A DNA stretch of 64,000 bases from Bifidobacterium aerophilum. GTDB taxonomy: Bacteria; Actinomycetota; Actinomycetes; Actinomycetales; Bifidobacteriaceae. Both the position numbers and the translations under genes were made by a program. Below are positions 17,024 through 26,800 of this stretch, piece by piece. Every line of letters begins with the position of its first letter. The first letter of the stretch is position 1. The stretch spans positions 1 to 64,000 of the forward strand of contig NZ_WHZW01000012.1 of the NCBI RefSeq assembly GCF_010667685.1. The letters run 5' to 3'. The notes under the pieces were generated by a model, which had not been told where the DNA came from, ran no database searches, and was given only the letters and a program-made list of their open reading frames with translations.

Positions 17024-18487
17024 TCAGGCGTCGGCGAAGCGGGTGAGCTGCCAGTCGTAGCCGTTGTCGGCGACCGCGTGACTGGCGGCGAAGCCGCGCG
17101 TGCGCAGCGCGACCGCGGCGATACGGCGGTCGGACGCCGTATCGAGCCGGTGCAGTCCGGGGGACAGCGTCTGTCCGGTCTCGCGCGATTCGAGCAGACG
17201 TGCGACGGCGCTCGCCTGTACGGCGAAGCTCAGGTCCATGATCTCGATCGGATTGCCGCCACCGGCCGTGTAGTTGACGCCGTCGCCCTCGGCAAGCAGC
17301 GTGAGCGTCGGACCGTCCGGCACGGCGATCGTGGTCACGTCGCGTCCGTTGTCGTGGCGGAATCCGGGAATGTCGTCCAGCGCGATCTCGTTCGCGATGC
17401 CGCCGATCACCGACAACACCGCGCCGTCGTGCATGCGGCGCATGTGCTCGACGGCGACCGTATGTCGCACGCCGGTCGCGGACACGACGATATCGGCCCG
17501 CGTGACCGCATCGTCGATATCCCGCGCGGCGAACCCGTCGAACACGGCCTTGAGCGCGGCGACCGGATCAGTATCGCAGATGACGACGTTCGCGCCGAGC
17601 GCGCGCACGCGCCGCGCGAATCCGCGCCCGACCGGACCGTAACCGATCACGGCCACGTTCGCGCCGTCAAAACACCGTGCGCCGAGCAGTTCCTGCATGG
17701 TCGTCACGCAGGTTTCGCCCGTGCCGTGCTCGTTGTCGAAGCCGGTTTTGAGCACGCTGTCATTGACCGCGATCACCGGGAACGTGAGCGCGCCCGCATC
17801 CTGCATGGCCTGGAACGCGCGCACGCCGCTGGTCGTTTCCTCGGCCACGCCGACGAACCCGTCCATCAGTTCCGGGCGTTCGGCGGCGGCCAGACGGGCG
17901 AAACTCGCGCCGTCGTCGATGATGATCTGCGGGCGGATCGTATCCAGCAACTTCAGCGCGCCGGCCTGCGTTTCCTCGGGCGTCCAGCGCGTATCGGCTT
18001 CGACGGCGATGCCCTCGCGGCGCAGCTGGTCGGCGACACGCTGATCGGTTTCCGACGGGTCCGCGAACACGCCGACCGTCGCGCCGGCCGCCTTGAGCTG
18101 ACGCAGCAGCACCGCGGTCTTCGGCTCCAGTACGAGGCACACCGCAATGCGCACGCCCGCGAAATCAACGGTCTCGCGCAACTGCGCCATCAGCGTGCGC
18201 AGCACCGTCATATGGAGTTCCGCGTAGTCGATCGCGTCCTTGCCGCTCAATTCCCGCGCATCCGCCACCTCATCGGCGGGAGAGAGACCGTCATCAGCCG
18301 GATCGACGATCATGCCCCATTGGGCGGCCCGTGCGGCGAACGTATGCGTCGCACCGTCGCCGGCATCGTCAACTGCCGTCGGCAACGCGATCCGAGTGCC
18401 GGCCAGCGAACGGTTCGTCCGCTGCGAATACCACGCCGCCCACTCGGCGAAATCACGCCCGCCTTCCGCGGTCATGCCATCAGCCAT
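17024..18487 (-). CDS. ahcY: Adenosylhomocysteinase homologue (possibly S-inosylhomocysteine hydrolase)
   Basis: A 487-residue member of the AHCY family, NAD-dependent enzymes that split S-adenosylhomocysteine into a nucleoside and homocysteine. Seen: EETTSGV (216-222), the catalytic-lysine region VNDSVLKTGFDNEHGTGET (241-259), and the NAD motif GYGPVGRG (282-289). Unusual: the substrate motif that reads CLHMTxxTA in canonical enzymes is CLVLEPKTA (117-125), and the GHPxxVM motif is GNPIEIM (411-417). Both lie near the base in known structures, so base specificity may differ. The paired deaminase downstream (50-base gap) fits a substrate of S-inosylhomocysteine. radA lies upstream on the same strand. 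Confidence 0.85.
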   Translation of the reverse strand: MADGMTAEGGRDFAEWAAWYSQRTNRSLAGTRIALPTAVDDAGDGATHTFAARAAQWGMIVDPADDGLSPADEVADARELSGKDAIDYAELHMTVLRTLMAQLRETVDFAGVRIAVCLVLEPKTAVLLRQLKAAGATVGVFADPSETDQRVADQLRREGIAVEADTRWTPEETQAGALKLLDTIRPQIIIDDGASFARLAAAERPELMDGFVGVAEETTSGVRAFQAMQDAGALTFPVIAVNDSVLKTGFDNEHGTGETCVTTMQELLGARCFDGANVAVIGYGPVGRGFARRVRALGANVVICDTDPVAALKAVFDGFAARDIDDAVTRADIVVSATGVRHTVAVEHMRRMHDGAVLSVIGGIANEIALDDIPGFRHDNGRDVTTIAVPDGPTLTLLAEGDGVNYTAGGGNPIEIMDLSFAVQASAVARLLESRETGQTLSPGLHRLDTASDRRIAAVALRTRGFAASHAVADNGYDWQLTRFADA

Positions 18488-18588
18488 GCAACCTCCCTTG
18501 CATATGGTCCTGTATCACAGGACGATCCCGTCTCATGTTGTGCCCCACAATCCGGTATCACGCAAACATCACGCAATCCAACACCGGT

Positions 18589-20046
18589 TCACAACCCCAA
18601 CGCGGCCAACGCGTCACGCAACGAGCTCACCTCGACGATCCGAAGTCTGGGAATCGTCACCCGCTTGCGCAACGTCGGCACCACGGCCGTCGTGAACCCG
18701 AGCCGCGCCGCCTCGCGTAGCCGGTACTCCAGCCGCGGCGCCGGTCGCACCTGACCGGTCAGCGAAATCTCGCCGATCGCGCAGGTGGTGCGCGCGATCG
18801 CCTTCGACTTCGCGGCGCTCGCCAGCGCGGCCACGATCGCCAGATCGCACGCCGGCTCCTTCGCCAATCCGCCCGCGATCGTCGACACGTACAGGTCGTT
18901 CGCCAGCAGGTTCACCTTGCCATGCCGGTACAGCACGGCCGTGAGCATGGCGATGCGGTTGGAATCCACGCCGTTGACCGCGCGGCGCGGCGTCGGCAGC
19001 ACCGAACTCGTCACCAGCGACTGCACCTCGATCGGCAGGCTGCGGTGGCCGTCCAGCGTGAACGTCACGCAGGTGCCTTCCACCGGCGGCTCGGGTTTGC
19101 CGTCCGCGCCGACGCCGGCCCCGGACGCCGACAAAAACAGTCCGGACGGATCGGACACCTCCTCGATGCCCTCGCCGCTCATGTCGAAGCAGCCCACCTC
19201 GTCGGTCGGCCCGAAGCGGTTCTTCACCGCGCGCAGCATGCGCAGCGCGGTCTGCGCGTCACCCTCGAACTGGCACACCACATCCACGAGATGCTCGAGC
19301 GTGCGCGGGCCGGCGATCGACCCGTCCTTGGTGACATGACCGACCAGAAACACCGGCACGTCGAGGCTTTTCGCGGTGTCGATCAGCGCGCTCGCCACCT
19401 CGCGCACCTGCGTGGAGCCGCCCGAGATGCCATCGACGTCCTGCGAGACGATGGTCTGCGCCGAATCGACGATCGCCAGCGCGGGCCGTTCCTGCTCGAT
19501 CAGACCCAGCGCGGTCGCCAGATCGGTGGTGGAGGCGAGCAGCAGGTTCGGTTCCACCGCGTTGATGCGCGTGGCCCGCATGCGCACCTGCGCGAGGGAC
19601 TCCTCGCCGGAGATATAGAGGACGGACTTGGCGGCATCCCGTACGCCCCGTGCGATGTTGCCGGCCGTCTCCAGCAGCAGCGTCGATTTGCCGATGCCCG
19701 GTTCGCCGGCGATCAGGACGACCGAGCCGGGAACGATGCCGCCGCCGAGCACGCGGTCGAATTCGGCGAATCCGGTGGGAACGCGCGTGACGGCGTCGGT
19801 GTCGATCTGGGTGATCGGGCGTGCGGCCGCGCTTTGCGGGACCGTGCCGGGCGTGGTGCGTGCGGTGCGTCCCGGCGCGGCGGTGCGTCCGCCGGCTCCG
19901 GAACCGCGCGCGACGCCGGCCGCGGCACGCGTTTCGTGGAATTCCTCGATGGTGCCCCATTGCCCGCATTCGGGGCAGCGGCCATACCATTTCGGGCCGC
20001 TCCAGCCGCATTCTGAACACAGGTACTGCACGGAGGTTTTCGCCAT
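18589..20046 (-). CDS. radA: DNA repair protein RadA
   Basis: A 485-residue RadA, a RecA-like ATPase and branch-migration helicase in recombination. It shows the N-terminal C4 zinc finger (Cys10, 13, 24, 27 in YLCSECGW and GRCPECGQW), Walker A GEPGIGKSTLL, the diagnostic KNRFGPTDEVG motif and a C-terminal Lon-like domain (ACDLAIVAALASAAKSKAI). A 60-residue Ala/Gly/Thr-rich linker (38-75) separates the zinc finger from the ATPase domain. It is divergent from the membrane-anchored protein at 20139, with 92 bases between them, and is followed by the ahcY homologue on the same strand. Confidence 0.96.
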   Translation of the reverse strand: MAKTSVQYLCSECGWSGPKWYGRCPECGQWGTIEEFHETRAAAGVARGSGAGGRTAAPGRTARTTPGTVPQSAAARPITQIDTDAVTRVPTGFAEFDRVLGGGIVPGSVVLIAGEPGIGKSTLLLETAGNIARGVRDAAKSVLYISGEESLAQVRMRATRINAVEPNLLLASTTDLATALGLIEQERPALAIVDSAQTIVSQDVDGISGGSTQVREVASALIDTAKSLDVPVFLVGHVTKDGSIAGPRTLEHLVDVVCQFEGDAQTALRMLRAVKNRFGPTDEVGCFDMSGEGIEEVSDPSGLFLSASGAGVGADGKPEPPVEGTCVTFTLDGHRSLPIEVQSLVTSSVLPTPRRAVNGVDSNRIAMLTAVLYRHGKVNLLANDLYVSTIAGGLAKEPACDLAIVAALASAAKSKAIARTTCAIGEISLTGQVRPAPRLEYRLREAARLGFTTAVVPTLRKRVTIPRLRIVEVSSLRDALAALGL

Positions 20047-20138
20047 GCCTCGACGCTATCGAAGTTCGCCGACATCTCGGCCGCGCGTTCCGCCGCCGTC
20101 GGTGTTCCGAGTCATGCGGCTGTGAGAGAATCAAAGCC

Positions 20139-20795
20139 ATGTCGAACACTCAACCTTCCTCTTCCACTTCGCCGTCGCACGGCAAGCTGATCGCCGTCGT
20201 GGTCGCCGCGGCGCTCGTGATCGTGCTGGCGCTGCTGTCCGCGTTCATCTGGCCGGGCTGGGCGCTGAACAAGGACAACGCGTCGCAGCAGACGACGGGC
20301 GGCACGTCGTCGTCCGGAAACACGTCGTCGGACGGCACCAAGGACGAGGAGCCGACCACGCCGAGCATCAAGGCCACCGCGCTGCCGGACGGCGCGAGCG
20401 AGCTGCTCAAGGCGATGCCCGATACGGTGCTCAACTACGCGCGCACCAAGGCGGAGGCGAGCACGACGTGGAGCAGCACGTCGCCGTTGGAGGAATACAC
20501 GCTGACCTATTCGACCGGTGACGAGGCCAAGGACGTGACGCTGATCGTCGCGCAATGGTCGGCTTCGGATGCCGCTAAGACCCAGTACGACGCGCTGTCC
20601 GGCGCATTGACCGGCACCGAGCTCGGTTCGGGTACGGTGAAGGTGTCCGGTGAGGCGAAGGGCAGCTACACCGCCAAAACCGACGCGAACGACGACAGCA
20701 AGGCGATCGCGGTGTGGCAGAACGACACCGTCGTGTTCCAGGTCACGGGCGCGAAGGCCGCCGTCGAGCGCTTCTACCAGAAATTCCCGCTGTAA
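20139..20795 (+). CDS. Hypothetical membrane-anchored protein
   Basis: A 218-residue protein with a short cytoplasmic Ser/Thr-rich N-terminus, one membrane helix (LIAVVVAAALVIVLALLSAF, 20-39), a low-complexity linker (NTSSDGTKDEEPTTPS) and an extracytoplasmic domain of about 140 residues ending FYQKFPL. That domain, with TWSSTSPLEEYTLTYSTG and DTVVFQVTGAKAAVERFYQ, looks like a small alpha/beta fold. I do not recognise the family. I start at the ATG at 20139 because the frame upstream lies inside the radA promoter. It is followed by the bS22 gene. Confidence 0.75.
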   Translation: MSNTQPSSSTSPSHGKLIAVVVAAALVIVLALLSAFIWPGWALNKDNASQQTTGGTSSSGNTSSDGTKDEEPTTPSIKATALPDGASELLKAMPDTVLNYARTKAEASTTWSSTSPLEEYTLTYSTGDEAKDVTLIVAQWSASDAAKTQYDALSGALTGTELGSGTVKVSGEAKGSYTAKTDANDDSKAIAVWQNDTVVFQVTGAKAAVERFYQKFPL

Positions 20796-20903
20796 AGGAC
20801 ACGTGCGGACGGGGTTTGCGGAACGCCGGTTCCGTTCGTCCCCAAATACGTGTACTATTGGGCAAGTTGCAAACTTTTCGATTAGTTAGGAACGGAGGCT
20901 GAG

Positions 20904-20993
20904 ATGGGTTCGGTCATCAAGAAGCGCCGCAAGCGGATGAGCAAGAAGAAGCACCGCAAACTGCTGCGTAAGACTCGCCACCAGCGCAAGTAG
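20904..20993 (+). CDS. Small ribosomal protein bS22 / AURKAIP1-COX24 family
   Basis: A 29-residue, extremely basic peptide that begins MGSVIKKRRKRMSKKKHR and ends KTRHQRK. It matches the actinobacterial small-subunit protein called bS22 in mycobacterial ribosome structures, annotated elsewhere as an AURKAIP1/COX24 domain protein. It would bind 16S rRNA. GGAGG sits seven bases before the ATG. A plausible promoter (TTCCGT at 20830, TACTAT at 20853) lies upstream and a strong terminator hairpin follows at 21021-21056. It is short enough to be missed by automatic callers. Confidence 0.9.
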   Translation: MGSVIKKRRKRMSKKKHRKLLRKTRHQRK

Positions 20994-21020
20994 TCTTCTC
21001 GCTCACTCGGTGAGCAACAC

Positions 21021-21056
21021 GAGAGCCCCTTACGGATTGTTCCGTGAGGGGCTCTC
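21021..21056 (+). terminator. Terminator hairpin after the bS22 gene
   Basis: Arms GAGAGCCCCTTACGG (21021-21035) and CCGTGAGGGGCTCTC (21042-21056) pair with one mismatch around ATTGTT, 28 bases after the stop. There is no long T-run, as is common in this genome. Confidence 0.8.
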
Positions 21057-21078
21057 GGCATGTTTGGACACGAACAGC

Positions 21079-21265
21079 CGGCCGCAACTGAGTCCATGTC
21101 CGTGGGCGGCGACTCGGCTACGGCCGTTTCCGGGGTCGGGGACGACCATAATCGAGTGGCCGTGCGTGACAGGGACTCACTTACGGCCGTTTCCGGTGCA
21201 AAAACGGCCGTAACTGAGTCCCCTCAATGTATCCGGGACTCACTTACGGCCGTTGCCCGAAATGG
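21079..21265. repeat. Array of GACTCAnTTACGGCCGTTT repeats (family B)
   Basis: The region holds a near-perfect 21-bp inverted repeat (21172-21192 and 21202-21222, one mismatch). A further direct half-copy lies at 21235-21254 and two degenerate halves at 21079-21095 and 21111-21131 (CAACTGAGTCC, GACTCGGCTACGGCC). It lies between bS22 and the rpiA stop. The same family recurs at 45330-45440. Position between convergent units suggests a terminator-like or bulk repeat role. Confidence 0.8.
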
Positions 21266-21279
21266 TTCGGTCCGTCAGC

Positions 21280-21978
21280 TCACTTGTTGGAGTTGGTCAG
21301 CACGCGCGGGCCGTTCGGGTCGCCGACGATGACCTTGTCGACCATGTTGAGGAACAGGCCGTGCTCCACCACGCCGACCGTGGTGATGAGGTCCTCGGCC
21401 AGATCCTGCGGGTGATCGATGCGCTCGAGATGCAGGTCGACCACGTAGTTGTTCTCGTCGGTGCGCACCGGCTTGCCTTCGGCGTCGAGACGCAGCGTCG
21501 GCTTGTAGCCCTTGGCCTCGAACTTCTTGATGACGTGGCCGGCGCCGAACGGGATCACCTCGACCGGCAGCGGGAACTTGCCGATGGTGTCCACGACCTT
21601 GGACTCGTCCACGATCCACACGATCTTGTCGGAGTTGGTCGCCACGATCTTCTCCCACAGCAGGGCGGCGCCGCCGCCCTTGATGCCGTTGAAGTTCTTG
21701 TCGACCTCGTCCGCGCCGTCGATGGTGATGTCGATGTGGTCGACGTCGTCGATGTCGACGATCTTGATGCCGTAGCCTTCGGCCTGCTCCTGCGTACGGC
21801 GGGAAGTCGTCACGCCGGTGAACTGGAGGCCTTCCTCCTTGACGCGGCGGCCCAGCTCGTCCACGAGGAACCGCACGGTCGAGCCGGTGCCCAGACCGGC
21901 GATCATGCCATCGGTGATCAGCTTGGCGGCCTCGATGCCGGCCGCCTTCTTCAGCGCATCCTGTTGTGCCTTGTCCAT
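21280..21978 (-). CDS. rpiA: Ribose-5-phosphate isomerase A
   Basis: A 232-residue RpiA, which interconverts ribose-5-phosphate and ribulose-5-phosphate in the non-oxidative pentose phosphate pathway that feeds the bifid shunt. Motifs seen are [43 protein letters not shown] and [11 protein letters not shown]. Length and start match the family. AAGGAGAGATCT precedes the ATG at 21978. The frame stays open far upstream, but that is the antisense shadow of rnhA, not a fusion. It is on the same strand as rnhA with about 165 bases between. Confidence 0.96.
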   Translation of the reverse strand: MDKAQQDALKKAAGIEAAKLITDGMIAGLGTGSTVRFLVDELGRRVKEEGLQFTGVTTSRRTQEQAEGYGIKIVDIDDVDHIDITIDGADEVDKNFNGIKGGGAALLWEKIVATNSDKIVWIVDESKVVDTIGKFPLPVEVIPFGAGHVIKKFEAKGYKPTLRLDAEGKPVRTDENNYVVDLHLERIDHPQDLAEDLITTVGVVEHGLFLNMVDKVIVGDPNGPRVLTNSNK

Positions 21979-22142
21979 AGATCTCTCCTTGTGACGGGAA
22001 TCATGCCTTGCGCACGCGGCGCTCGGTCCGGCTCCTATACTATCCGATCGCACCGTGCGTCGCGCCGCCGCGTTCCGTTTCCGGTTCGAACCGGAACGGT
22101 TGCGGCGGCGTTCGCGATGTTCAGTCGCGGCGATGGCCGGGC

Positions 22143-23231
22143 TCAGTGCTGGCGGATGATGAACGGCGCGCTGTCGATCGTCAGGGTTCCGTCGCCGTTC
22201 ACGTAGCCGTCGACCAGCACGTATCCGCTGATCATGCGCGGCTGGCCGTCGTACGTCGGACTGGACGACGGCGGGGGAGTGAAGCGCAGCGTGCCCGATA
22301 CCGCAAGTCCGGACGGGGTCGACGGGGATGGCGGCTGGAGCGGTCGCGGCGGCGTGGCGACCGTGACGTTCGGGGAAGCCGGAGCGTTCGGCGTGACGGC
22401 GGTCGCGTCCGACGAAACCGTTTCGGACATCGCGTCCGAGACGACTGCGGAGACCGCGGAATCGTCTTCCGAGGCCGACCGGTCGGACCGGAACGCATCG
22501 GACCGGGAGCCGCGGCCCGTATCGGATTTGCCTGCGTTCTTCGCCACGCTGAAGTCCGGATAGTCGGGCACGCCTTCGGGTTCGGCCTGTGACTGTCCAC
22601 CAAGCGGGGTCGTTGCGCCGGCCGTGCCGGTCGTGGCCTCGCCGGTGCCTTCCCCGCGGCCGAGATGATATTCCTCGGCGGAGATGCGTCCGTCCATGAG
22701 CATCCGGGCGTCCTCGGGAACGTCGGTGCCCTTCGCGTATTCGGAGGCGAGCAGCGACTCCCAGCCCTCCTTGGGCAGGTAGCCGTCGCGGACCCCGGAA
22801 CGGCAGTCGCCGGCATAGGTGCGCGCCAGCTCGTCGACCTTCTCGTTGCCGGCGTTGCCCGCATGGCCCTTCACCCACACGAACTTCACCGAGCCGGCGC
22901 GCGCCGAGATCTCCGCGTCGATCGCCTTGATGAGCGCCGCGTTCTTCACGGGCTTCTTCTGGGCGTTCTTCCAGCCGTTCTTCTTCCAGCCGTGCACCCA
23001 TTTGGTCGAGCAGTTGATCGCGTACTGGGAATCCGTTTCGATCACGAGCGGCTCGGATCCCGTGTGTGCTCGCAGCGCCTCCAGCACCGCGCACAATTCG
23101 CCGATCTGGTTCGTGCCGTTCGTGGCGCCGCCCGCGTCGCAGGCAGGCGTGGCGTGGTCGGCCCAGGCCCAGCCCATGGGACCGTTCGGGTTGCCCAGGG
23201 CGCTGCCGTCGGTGGAAACTGTGATGGTCAC
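22143..23231 (-). CDS. rnhA: Ribonuclease HI with a long C-terminal extension
   Basis: A 362-residue protein whose first 165 residues are RNase HI, which degrades RNA in RNA-DNA hybrids. Seen: [13 protein letters not shown] (first catalytic Asp), [11 protein letters not shown] (Glu), [10 protein letters not shown] (Asp) and [18 protein letters not shown] (His and Asp). Residues about 215-325 are Ser/Thr/Pro-rich linker. The final 35 residues ([19 protein letters not shown]) may be a small separate module. The start is GTG at 23231, overlapping the stop of a 53-codon upstream frame by four bases (GTGA). The first 16 codons are duplicated upstream, and a 16-bp inverted repeat brackets the start site. 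Confidence 0.88.
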   Translation of the reverse strand: MTITVSTDGSALGNPNGPMGWAWADHATPACDAGGATNGTNQIGELCAVLEALRAHTGSEPLVIETDSQYAINCSTKWVHGWKKNGWKNAQKKPVKNAALIKAIDAEISARAGSVKFVWVKGHAGNAGNEKVDELARTYAGDCRSGVRDGYLPKEGWESLLASEYAKGTDVPEDARMLMDGRISAEEYHLGRGEGTGEATTGTAGATTPLGGQSQAEPEGVPDYPDFSVAKNAGKSDTGRGSRSDAFRSDRSASEDDSAVSAVVSDAMSETVSSDATAVTPNAPASPNVTVATPPRPLQPPSPSTPSGLAVSGTLRFTPPPSSSPTYDGQPRMISGYVLVDGYVNGDGTLTIDSAPFIIRQH

Positions 23232-23388
23232 GTCGAACTCGCTTTCCGGTCAACCCGAACGGTCCCTTCGCGGGCGCCTGTGGCGCGCCCGCTCACCTCG
23301 CCTACGGACAGCCTGCTGGACTGTCCGTTTGACGGCTCGGCATTCGGGTTGCCCAGGGCGGATCCGTCGGTGGAAACTGTGATGGTCA
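23185..23388. repeat. 46-bp direct repeat duplicating the rnhA 5' end
   Basis: Positions 23185-23230 and 23343-23388 match at 43 of 46 bases. Both encode [15 protein letters not shown] on the minus strand. The 112 bases between them contain GGACAGCCTGCTGGACTGTCC and the right arm (23251-23266) of a perfect 16-bp inverted repeat whose left arm is 23178-23193 inside rnhA. Confidence 0.9.
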
Positions 23389-23389
23389 T
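23228..23389 (-). CDS. Short upstream frame carrying a duplicated RNase HI N-terminus
   Basis: A 53-codon frame starting at the ATG at 23389. Its first 16 residues are [16 protein letters not shown], identical to rnhA after the first residue, and then 37 unrelated residues ([20 protein letters not shown] onward, ending DRKASST). The stop overlaps the rnhA GTG, which would suit translational coupling. It is probably the original rnhA start, left behind when a 158-base duplication-insertion moved the reading frame. The peptide itself is unlikely to be functional. No strong Shine-Dalgarno sequence is visible. Confidence 0.5.
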   Translation of the reverse strand: MTITVSTDGSALGNPNAEPSNGQSSRLSVGEVSGRATGAREGTVRVDRKASST

Positions 23390-23458
23390 GCGCCCCAGCC
23401 TATGCGGCGGCATGGAAACGGTGAGAAACACCGCGAAACGCCGTGGGGCGCATGCGCG

Positions 23459-23820
23459 TGACAAAGTCGCATTATTTTGTTAACTATATATACTGATATA
23501 GTGAGTGCCGTCAGCGTGCTCACAACGTTCCCGTCGTCACGGCGTAAAGCGGCATCGTGGCGGCCAGTCAATGGCGACCCGTCAATGATGAGGGATTTGG
23601 ATTTCCGGTGCGCTTCCATACGCCGGCGAAGAAAGGGCGATCGGGCATGTGACAGAGTCGCGTTATTTTGTTAATTATATATACTTTATGGTGGTCACCG
23701 CCGGAGAGTTCACGACGTTCCCGTCGTCACGATGTAAAGCGGCATCGTGGCGGCCAGCTCAATGATGAGAGATTTCAGTTTTTCGGCGCGTTCCCACGCG
23801 CCGGCTTGGAAAGGATAATC
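23459..23820 (+). promoter_or_regulatory. Tandemly duplicated promoter-leader upstream of the GH84 gene
   Basis: Copy one runs from about 23459 to 23642 and copy two from 23650 to 23820. Shared blocks include the TATACT-type -10 boxes (23489-23494 and 23680-23685), ACGTTCCCGTCGTCAC, and GTAAAGCGGCATCGTGGCGGCCAG. The offset is 190-191 bases, falling to 177 after a 13-base indel. Each copy ends in an SD-like AAAGG. Copy two leads to the true ATG at 23825. In copy one the equivalent ATG (23647) is followed immediately by TGA. The -35 boxes are poor, which suggests activator control. The stretch 23390-23824 contains no gene. Confidence 0.75.
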
Positions 23821-23824
23821 CAGT

Positions 23825-26800
23825 ATGCGCAGCAAGGCATTAGGCGGTCTTCTCGCGTTGGCCATGGCGGTCACCCCGGTCGCCACGGTCGGCGTGTCCA
23901 CCGCCGTTGCGGCTGATGATACGGCGACGGCATCGTCCGGCTACACGCTGTATCCGAAGCCGCACTCCATCACCTATGATGACGGGCAGTATATCCTGCG
24001 TGACATCAACGTCATCTACGATGATGGCATCGACGAGGCCACCCAGAACCGCCTCGACGAAGTGGCGGCCCTCAAGAACCTCACGGTCACCGAATCCGAC
24101 GGGGCCGTGGCTGGCAAGACCAACGTCTACGTCGGCATCGACGGTTCGGACGGCGCGGCCGACACCGCCATCGAAAACAAGTACGGCCCGGAGCCGGCCA
24201 CGTTCGAGAAGAACGACTCGTACTTCCTCAAATCCGACAACGGCACCATCGCCGTGCTCGGCAAGGACGCCGACGCCAGCTTCTACGGCCTGACCACCCT
24301 CTACCAGGTGTTCGGCCAGCTCGACAGCCTCACCATCCGCAACTTCACCGTCACCGACTATTCCGACGTGGCGAGCCGCGGATTCATCGAAGGCTACTAC
24401 GGCAATCCGTGGAGCACGCAGGACCGCATCAACCTGATGAAGTTCGGCGGCTACTACAAGATGAACGCCTACTTCTACGCGCCGAAGGATGATCCGAAGC
24501 ACAACGCCCAGTGGCGCACGCCGTACACCGAGGACGAGCTCAGGAACAAGATCCAGCCGCTCGCCGAGGCCGGCAACGAGTCCAAGACGCGCTTCGTGTT
24601 CGCGCTGCACCCGTTCATGTACAACGCGTTCCGCTTCGACACCGACGAGCACTACCAGGCCGATCTGGCCACCCTGCAGGCCAAGTTCAGGCAGACCATC
24701 GACGTGGGCGTGCGCCAGATCGCCATCCTCGCCGACGACGCGGCGAACGTGGGCGGCGCCAACTACACCAGGCTGCTCGCCGACATGGTCGCATGGCTCA
24801 CGGATCTCAAGTCAAGCGAATACCCGGACCTCAAGGTCACTCTGCCGTTCGTGACCCAGGAGTACATGTACTACGGCGAAACCTACTACCAGGACTTCCC
24901 CGAGGACGTGCAGATCGTCATGACCGGCGGCCGCATCTGGGGCGAGGTCTCGCAGAACTACGTCGACACCTTCTACGGCAAGGCCCAGCGCGGACCGTTC
25001 CTGTGGATCAACTGGCCGTGCACCGACAACTCCAAGAGCCACCTCATCATGGGCGGCTACGACACGTTCCTGCACCCGGGCGTCGACCCCGGGAAGATCC
25101 AGGGCATCATGCTCAACCCGATGCAGCAGTCGGAGCCGAGCAAGGTCGCCATCTTCGGCAACGCCGCGTACTCGTGGAACATCTGGCAGACCAAGGACGA
25201 GGCCGACCAGGCGTGGAGCGACTCGTTCAGCTTCGTCGATCACAACACCGCCGTGCCGTCCGCCGCGTCCGACGCGCTGCGCGAGCTGAGCAAGCACATG
25301 ATCAACCAGAACATGGACTCCCGCGTCACCGCGCTGCAGGAATCAGTGGACCTCGCCCCGTCGCTGACCGAAGCCAGGACGAAGATGACCGCCGGCACCA
25401 TCACCGCCGACGATCTCACCGGCATCAAGGCCGCGTTCGTCGAACTGCAGAAGGCCGCCAAGACGTACCGTGCCAAGGGCAACGCGCAACTCATCGGGGA
25501 AACCGGGGACTACTCGGGCAAGGACGCCAACGAGCAGCTCGGCCCGTGGCTCGACTCCTGGGACGACACCACCAAGGCGGCGCTCGCCTACATCGCGGGC
25601 ATCGAAGCCTCCCTCAAGGGCGATTCCTCGGCCATGCTCAAGCATTACTCCGCCGCCCAGGCCGCCTACGCCGCGTCCAGGAGCCACGGCTTCTACTACG
25701 TGAGCGAGACCCAGTACGCCGAGGTGGGCGTGCAGCACATCGTGCCGTTCATCAAGGCCATGGACTCCTACCTGTCCGCCAAGGTGCAGCAGGACGCCGA
25801 CCCGAGCGTGGTGACGAAGACGTACATCTCCGACGTGTTCACCAACCCGACCTCGGGCTCCGTGAACGACATCTTCGACGGTGACGACTCGACCATCGCC
25901 GAGTTCCAGACGCCGAGCAACCTGTACGAAGGCAACTACGTCGGCGTGCGGTTCAGCAAGCCGACCACCGTCGACTCCGTGCGCTTCGCGTTCGGTCCGG
26001 CGGCCAAGAACCACTTCTACCACTCGAAGATCCAGTACTCGACCGACGAGAACAAGACGTGGCAGGACCTGCCGGACGGCGAGACTTACGAGCGTCCGAA
26101 CGGCAACAGCAAGCCGATCGAAGCGACCGGCCTGAACCTGACCGGCGTGACCGGCGTGCGCCTCATCGCCACCGCCGACAACGAGCAGGACCTGTGGCTC
26201 GACCTCGCCGGCATCGATATCAACACGGCATCCGACTCCGGCGACGCGACGGACGATCCGTACACGGCGACCGACGTCGAATTCGAGAACCTCGTCATCA
26301 CCTACGGCTCCAACAAGAGCGCGATCATCGACAACAACGCCGGCACCATCGCGTATCTGAAGGACGCCGGCGACGATAAGATCGCGGCCGATGCCGCCGT
26401 CATCATCGATCTGGGCGAGTCCAGGAGCATCGGCAAGGTCGTGCTCACCGGCGACTCCGGTTCCGCCACCGATCGTCCCGACTCGGGCGTCATCGAGGTG
26501 AGCGACGACAAGACCGATTGGACGAAGTTCGGAGACCTCGGTTCTCAGAACGTGTCCACCGTGACCGGCAAGGCCTCCGGACGCTATGTGCGCATCAGGA
26601 ACGGCGCGGACAAGAGCGTGTGGTGGCGTATCGCCGACGTCGCTGTCTACCCGGCGGCCGAGACCCAGACCGGTCCGTACGCCGTGGCCGGCGCGACCCT
26701 CACGAACATGGTCGTCGCCAGCGGCAAGACCGAAACGGCATACAACGGCAACGCCTCCGACGTCGTCATGTTCAAGAAGGGCGGAACCGGCGCGGACCGT

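Noticed and set aside
17006..18754. 582-codon plus-strand frame over the AHCY homologue
   Set aside because: Shadow of the minus-strand AHCY gene; Arg/His/Gly-rich translation without domains.
21979..23253. Apparent N-terminal fusion to RpiA running back through rnhA
   Set aside because: The upstream part is the alternate reading frame of rnhA. RpiA has its own ATG and ribosome-binding site at 21978 and full family length.
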